Shown here: piece after piece, positions 6,983-9,098 of the stretch
Numbering within the stretch: position 1 is the first letter of the stretch
Layout of the letters: each line of letters begins with the position of its first letter
Assembly: GCA_012515365.1 (NCBI GenBank)
Contig: JAAYYM010000135.1
Coordinates: 1-9,098 of the forward strand
Reading direction: 5' to 3'
From: Clostridia bacterium
Lineage (GTDB): Bacteria > Bacillota_A > Clostridia > Lachnospirales > Lachnospiraceae
Length of the DNA: 9,098 nt
The notes under the pieces: generated by a model
Seen by the model: the letters and a program-made list of their open reading frames with translations, nothing else
What the model was told of the DNA's origin: nothing
The model's database searches: none
Made by a program: the position numbers and the translations under genes

Positions 6983-7031
6983 GGCTGGATAAGATGTCAG
7001 AGTTATTTCTGATACTTGTTCAGCCTTTTTT
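6983..7031 (+). terminator. Long intrinsic terminator upstream of the MATE gene
   Basis: Outer stem 6983-6993 with 7015-7025 (11 bp including two G-U pairs; GGCTG/CAGCC at the base), one bulged A (6994), inner stem 6995-7001 with 7008-7014 (7 bp, one G-U), loop GTTATT and six T at 7026-7031. A small hairpin AATAGA/TCTATT (6965-6982) abuts it. It either ends the AAA remnant transcript or acts as an attenuator for the MATE gene, which begins 48 bases further on. Confidence 0.85.
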
Positions 7032-7078
7032 GATGAAGGAATGGAGCATATAAATGAATAAAAATGGAGGCTATAAAA

Positions 7079-8416
7079 ATGAATGAAAAGAGATTGACAG
7101 ATGGAGGAATTCTTGCAACACTCTTGCAATTTGCTGTTCCGGTTTTTGCAGCGCTGTTTTTACAGGCAATGTATGGTGCTGTGGATTTGCTGGTGGTGGG
7201 AAAATTTGCCCATGTTACGGAACAATCCGGAGTTGCAACAGGCAGTATGTTTATGGCAGTTCTTGGAAGTGTGATTACAGGTTTTGCACTTGGCGTAACC
7301 GTGTTAGTGGCGGAGGCCATTGGGTGCAGAGATGAGAAGCGTGCGGGTAAAGGGATTGGTGTAGGGATTACTCTGTTTGGCATCATTGCGGTCATATTAA
7401 CAGTATTGCTGATGGTTTTTGCAAAGAATATTGCAGTTATGATGCATGCACCGGAAAATGCTATGGCACAGACGATGGGCTATATTCGTATTTGCGGTGC
7501 CGGAAGTATTTTTATTGTCACTTATAATGTGATCGGTGCTGTTTTTCGCGGGATTGGGGATTCTAAAACGCCACTACTTACGGTCGCCATCGCCTGCATT
7601 GTAAATATTGTGGCAGATCTTTTGTTGGTGATTGTATTTCAGATGGGCGCAAAGGGTGCAGCGCTTGCTACCGTTTTTGCGCAGGCAGTCAGTGTCGTGA
7701 TTTCTCTTATTCTGATTCGGCGCAGGAAACTGCCATTTAGATTGGAAAGGACGGATATTCGCCTTACTCCGACGTATGCAAAAAAAATTATGATGATTGG
7801 AACACCAGTTGCATTGCAGGAACTGCTAGTAGGATTTTCTTTTATCTTTATTCAGTCCACAGTAAATGCAATGGGTGTTGTAGAGTCTGCTGGAATTGGT
7901 GTCGGGGAAAAGGTGTGTGCGTTTCTGATGCTTGTGGCATCTGCTTATATGCAGTCGATGGCTGCTTTTGTGGCACAGAATAATGCAGCCGGAAAGCAGG
8001 AACGTTCAAAGAAAGCATTAAAATATGGGATTGAAACAGCGCTGGCAGCAGGAGCTGCTATGGGAGCACTTGCTTTCTTTGGCGGTTCTATGCTGGCGGC
8101 TGTATTCTCGAATGATGCACAGGTGATTGCAGCAGCACATTCTTATTTGAAAGCATATGCGATTGATTGCTTGTTGACGGCGGCATTGTTCTGCTTTATG
8201 GGCTATTTTAACGGATGTGAAAGGACAATGTTTGTTATGATACAGGGAATTGTAGGGGCATTTTGCGTAAGAGTACCACTGGTGTATCTGTTTGGGAAAA
8301 TTGGGAACGGTTCTTTGTTTCTCATTGGACTGGCGACTCCGGCATCCTCGGTCATTCAGATTTTTTTGTGTGTAATCGCATTTTTGTTTTTTGAAAAGAG
8401 AGCGAAACAATCTTAG
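7079..8416 (+). CDS. MATE family multidrug/toxin efflux transporter
   Basis: A 445-residue integral membrane protein with about 12 helices in two homologous halves (second half from about residue 226). Marks of the family are YGAVDLLVVGKF (32-43) in helix 1 and GAVFRGIGDSKTPL (153-166). Such proteins export cationic or other small molecules using a Na+ or H+ gradient. I chose ATG 7079 (MNEKRLTDGG) rather than ATG 7064, because GGAGG at 7066-7070 is 8 bases before 7079 and would lie inside the longer frame. No frame damage is seen. The nearest good promoter is 6816-6844, but a strong terminator lies between; TATAAA at 7049-7054 has a poor -35. Expression may depend on read-through or a weak local promoter. 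It may export a product linked to metal stress, but that is speculation. Confidence 0.93.
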   Translation: MNEKRLTDGGILATLLQFAVPVFAALFLQAMYGAVDLLVVGKFAHVTEQSGVATGSMFMAVLGSVITGFALGVTVLVAEAIGCRDEKRAGKGIGVGITLFGIIAVILTVLLMVFAKNIAVMMHAPENAMAQTMGYIRICGAGSIFIVTYNVIGAVFRGIGDSKTPLLTVAIACIVNIVADLLLVIVFQMGAKGAALATVFAQAVSVVISLILIRRRKLPFRLERTDIRLTPTYAKKIMMIGTPVALQELLVGFSFIFIQSTVNAMGVVESAGIGVGEKVCAFLMLVASAYMQSMAAFVAQNNAAGKQERSKKALKYGIETALAAGAAMGALAFFGGSMLAAVFSNDAQVIAAAHSYLKAYAIDCLLTAALFCFMGYFNGCERTMFVMIQGIVGAFCVRVPLVYLFGKIGNGSLFLIGLATPASSVIQIFLCVIAFLFFEKRAKQS

Positions 8417-8459
8417 CTATTTGGTAATTTTAAGGCATTTTTCGTCAAATAGAAATCAT

Positions 8460-8488
8460 TTGACTCATATATGAACATGTGATATTAT
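8460..8488 (+). promoter_or_regulatory. feo promoter with extended -10
   Basis: TTGACT (8460-8465), a 17-base spacer and TATTAT (8483-8488), with TG at 8480-8481 forming an extended -10. It is close to consensus. The predicted +1 is near 8495, inside the first operator. It drives what is left of the feo locus. Upstream, CTATTTG/CAAATAG (8417-8423, 8446-8452) could form a weak hairpin without a T-run. Confidence 0.75.
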
Positions 8489-8491
8489 TAT

Positions 8492-8517
8492 CTGTGGTTA
8501 GCATACGCTAACCGCGA
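8492..8517 (+). promoter_or_regulatory. feo operator O1 (DtxR/IdeR-like palindrome)
   Basis: Left arm CTGTGGTTAG (8492-8501), spacer CATACG, right arm CTAACCGCGA (8508-8517). The core GGTTAGC/GCTAACC is a perfect inverted repeat. TTAG starts 10 bases after the -10, exactly as at 5189. Its position over +1 suits a repressor. The type fits DtxR/IdeR sites; the protein that binds is inferred. Confidence 0.55.
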
Positions 8518-8526
8518 AGCTATTGG

Positions 8527-8552
8527 CTGCGGCTAGGGAAAGCTAACCACAG
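8527..8552 (+). promoter_or_regulatory. feo operator O2, second copy
   Basis: Left arm CTGCGGCTAG (8527-8536), spacer GGAAAG, right arm CTAACCACAG (8543-8552). It has the same 10-6-10 layout as O1 and begins 35 bases after it. With O1 this gives four half-sites close to CTGYGGYTAG. O1's left arm and O2's right arm are perfectly complementary over 11 bases (8492-8502 with 8542-8552), so the RNA could also form a large hairpin. Confidence 0.5.
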
Positions 8553-8564
8553 CCAAGGTTGATC

Positions 8565-8699
8565 ATGAATGAATTACTTGCATTTATGATTGCGGTCACG
8601 TTCAATATTCCGTGTCTGATGGCAGTTGCATCTACCTATCAGGAAACACATTCCTTAAAGTGGACGCTTAAGATTGCAGGCTTTGAACCATTGGTTTGA
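8565..8699 (+). pseudogene. feoB: feoB remnant (C-terminal fragment)
   Basis: A 44-codon frame whose residues 2-40 match the last conserved membrane part of FeoB, the GTP-dependent ferrous iron permease: a helix ending in FNIPCLMA (13-20) and then STYQETHSLKWTLKIAGF (23-40). The NIPC Cys and the following E..S.KWT pattern are typical. An intact FeoB has about 650-800 residues; the G domain, spacer and nearly all helices are missing upstream, and after AGF the usual last helix is replaced by EPLV and a stop. AAGG at 8555-8558 could serve as a ribosome site, so the peptide may still be made and may help couple translation to feoC, but it cannot transport iron. The next genes are normal feoB companions, which supports the identification. 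Confidence 0.75.
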
Positions 8700-8705
8700 A
8701 GCCTG
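8677..8705 (+). other. Hairpin over the feoB remnant stop
   Basis: Arms 8677-8690 and 8692-8705 pair over 14 positions (two G-U), with CAGGCTT and AAGCCTG at the base; the top base pairs must open to form a loop. There is no T-run, so it is not a standard terminator. It may be an RNA processing or stabilising element, or a deletion-junction inverted repeat. Confidence 0.5.
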
Positions 8706-8727
8706 TAAATGATGAAGGGATCGCATC

Positions 8728-8991
8728 ATGAAAAATTTGCTGGCTATATTAGAGAATCAAAATATTCGTTCCACGGCGCAGCTCGCAGAGGAATTGGGAA
8801 CGACATCGGAAATGATAGAAGCCAGGCTGGAACATTATGCGAAGCTTGGCTATGTAAAGAAAACAGTTATGAACGGTTCGGACTGTGAGAATAACTGCAA
8901 GAAATGCAAGGGCTGTAATCATTGTCAGAATGACCGGTCGGTGGTATTTTGGGAGAAAAAAAAGATGCCGGAAGGAAGGATTGGATCATGA
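8728..8991 (+). CDS. feoC: FeoC-like winged-helix protein with Cys cluster
   Basis: An 87-residue cytoplasmic protein. Residues 1-47 form a small winged helix (helix, then TAQLAEELGTTSEMIEARLEHYAKLGYVKK in outline), as in FeoC. Residues 53-66 carry five Cys (53, 57, 60, 63, 66) in a C-x3-C-x2-C-x2-C-x2-C pattern; FeoC proteins usually use four Cys to bind a redox-sensitive iron-sulfur cluster. FeoC is linked to FeoB control or stability, or to gene regulation. Here its partner is reduced to a fragment, so it is orphaned unless another FeoB exists elsewhere. AAGGG at 8714-8718 lies 9 bases before the ATG. Its stop overlaps the next start (ATGA). The frame is intact, suggesting the feoB deletion is recent or that the gene has another role. 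Confidence 0.82.
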   Translation: MKNLLAILENQNIRSTAQLAEELGTTSEMIEARLEHYAKLGYVKKTVMNGSDCENNCKKCKGCNHCQNDRSVVFWEKKKMPEGRIGS

Positions 8992-9098
8992 ATCTTGCAA
9001 CGATATTGGTTTTAATTCCGGTTATTCTGATTATTGCAGGCTGTGTGTTTTCATTTTTTCGGAAATTCAGAAAAGGAGGTTCCTGCTGCGGTGTGTCA
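8988..9098 (+). CDS. FeoB-associated Cys-rich membrane protein, 3' partial
   Basis: Starts with ATG overlapping the feoC stop and runs off the window after 37 codons. It begins with a single membrane helix (residues about 3-24, ATILVLIPVILIIAG then CVFSFF), then a basic stretch RKFRKGG and the start of a Cys-rich tail (SCCG, Cys33-34). This is the layout of the small FeoB-associated Cys-rich proteins usually placed directly after feoB/feoC and thought to help handle ferrous iron at the membrane. AAGGAAGGA lies just upstream inside feoC. Only the beginning is visible, so the Cys count and length are unknown. Confidence 0.8.
   Translation, partial: MNLATILVLIPVILIIAGCVFSFFRKFRKGGSCCGVS

Noticed and set aside
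7064..7078. Upstream ATG giving a MATE protein five residues longer
   Set aside because: The GGAGG site would be inside the coding sequence; it is ideally placed for the ATG at 7079.
8018..8410. Minus-strand open frame inside the MATE gene
   Set aside because: Shadow of the MATE reading frame; no initiation signals and implausible composition.
8417..8452. CTATTTG/CAAATAG inverted repeat as a MATE terminator
   Set aside because: A 7-bp AT-rich stem with a 22-base loop and no following T-run; too weak to call.

Overview
The window looks like an accessory, iron/metal-themed segment of a gut-type Clostridia genome, most likely Lachnospiraceae (for example the Blautia/Ruminococcus/Coprococcus group). 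This is inferred from moderate-to-low GC, AGGAG-type ribosome binding sites, U-tailed intrinsic terminators, and typical families: an ECF-type tandem ATPase, fused permease-ATPase ABC half transporters, an orphan HMA protein with an MCEAH motif, and FeoC plus FeoB-associated Cys-rich proteins. No rRNA, tRNA, CRISPR array or intact insertion sequence was found. All protein-coding genes and remnants read on the + strand.

Positions 1-4776 hold the end of a tightly packed operon: the 3' part of a duplicated ECF ATPase (its start is outside the window), then two fused ABC permease-ATPases that overlap at ATGA and probably form a heterodimer, closed by a strong intrinsic terminator at 4748-4777. 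The two ABC proteins look like the exporter-fold transporters that import iron chelates (IrtAB/YbtPQ type). Together with an ECF module they suggest uptake of a metal chelate, heme or another tetrapyrrole; the substrate is not visible here.

Positions 4777-7078 are AT-richer and damaged. They hold a chimeric DUF4405/ICMT-like fragment fused to the terminator U-tract, a long hairpin terminator, a promoter with a DtxR-like operator that reads into a methyltransferase lacking its SAM-binding motif I, a small HMA metallochaperone-like gene, an apparently intact SAM methyltransferase, and the first codons of an AAA ATPase that has a nonsense codon and a frameshift but keeps its promoter and a terminator. 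Positions 7079-8416 encode an intact MATE efflux transporter.

Positions 8417-9098 are a collapsed feo (ferrous iron uptake) locus. A strong promoter and two tandem palindromic operators remain, but feoA and nearly all of feoB are gone. Only a 44-codon open frame from the FeoB C-terminus is left, followed by apparently intact feoC-like and FeoB-associated Cys-rich genes, the latter running off the window.

Two observations stand out. First, the promoters at 5152-5179 and 8460-8488 both have an extended -10 and a TTAG-N6-CTAA box starting exactly 10 bases after the -10, which implies one shared metal-dependent (DtxR/IdeR-type) repressor. Second, at least four independent gene truncations lie within about 4 kb while promoters, operators and terminators are preserved, so the region appears to be collapsing around its regulatory signals.
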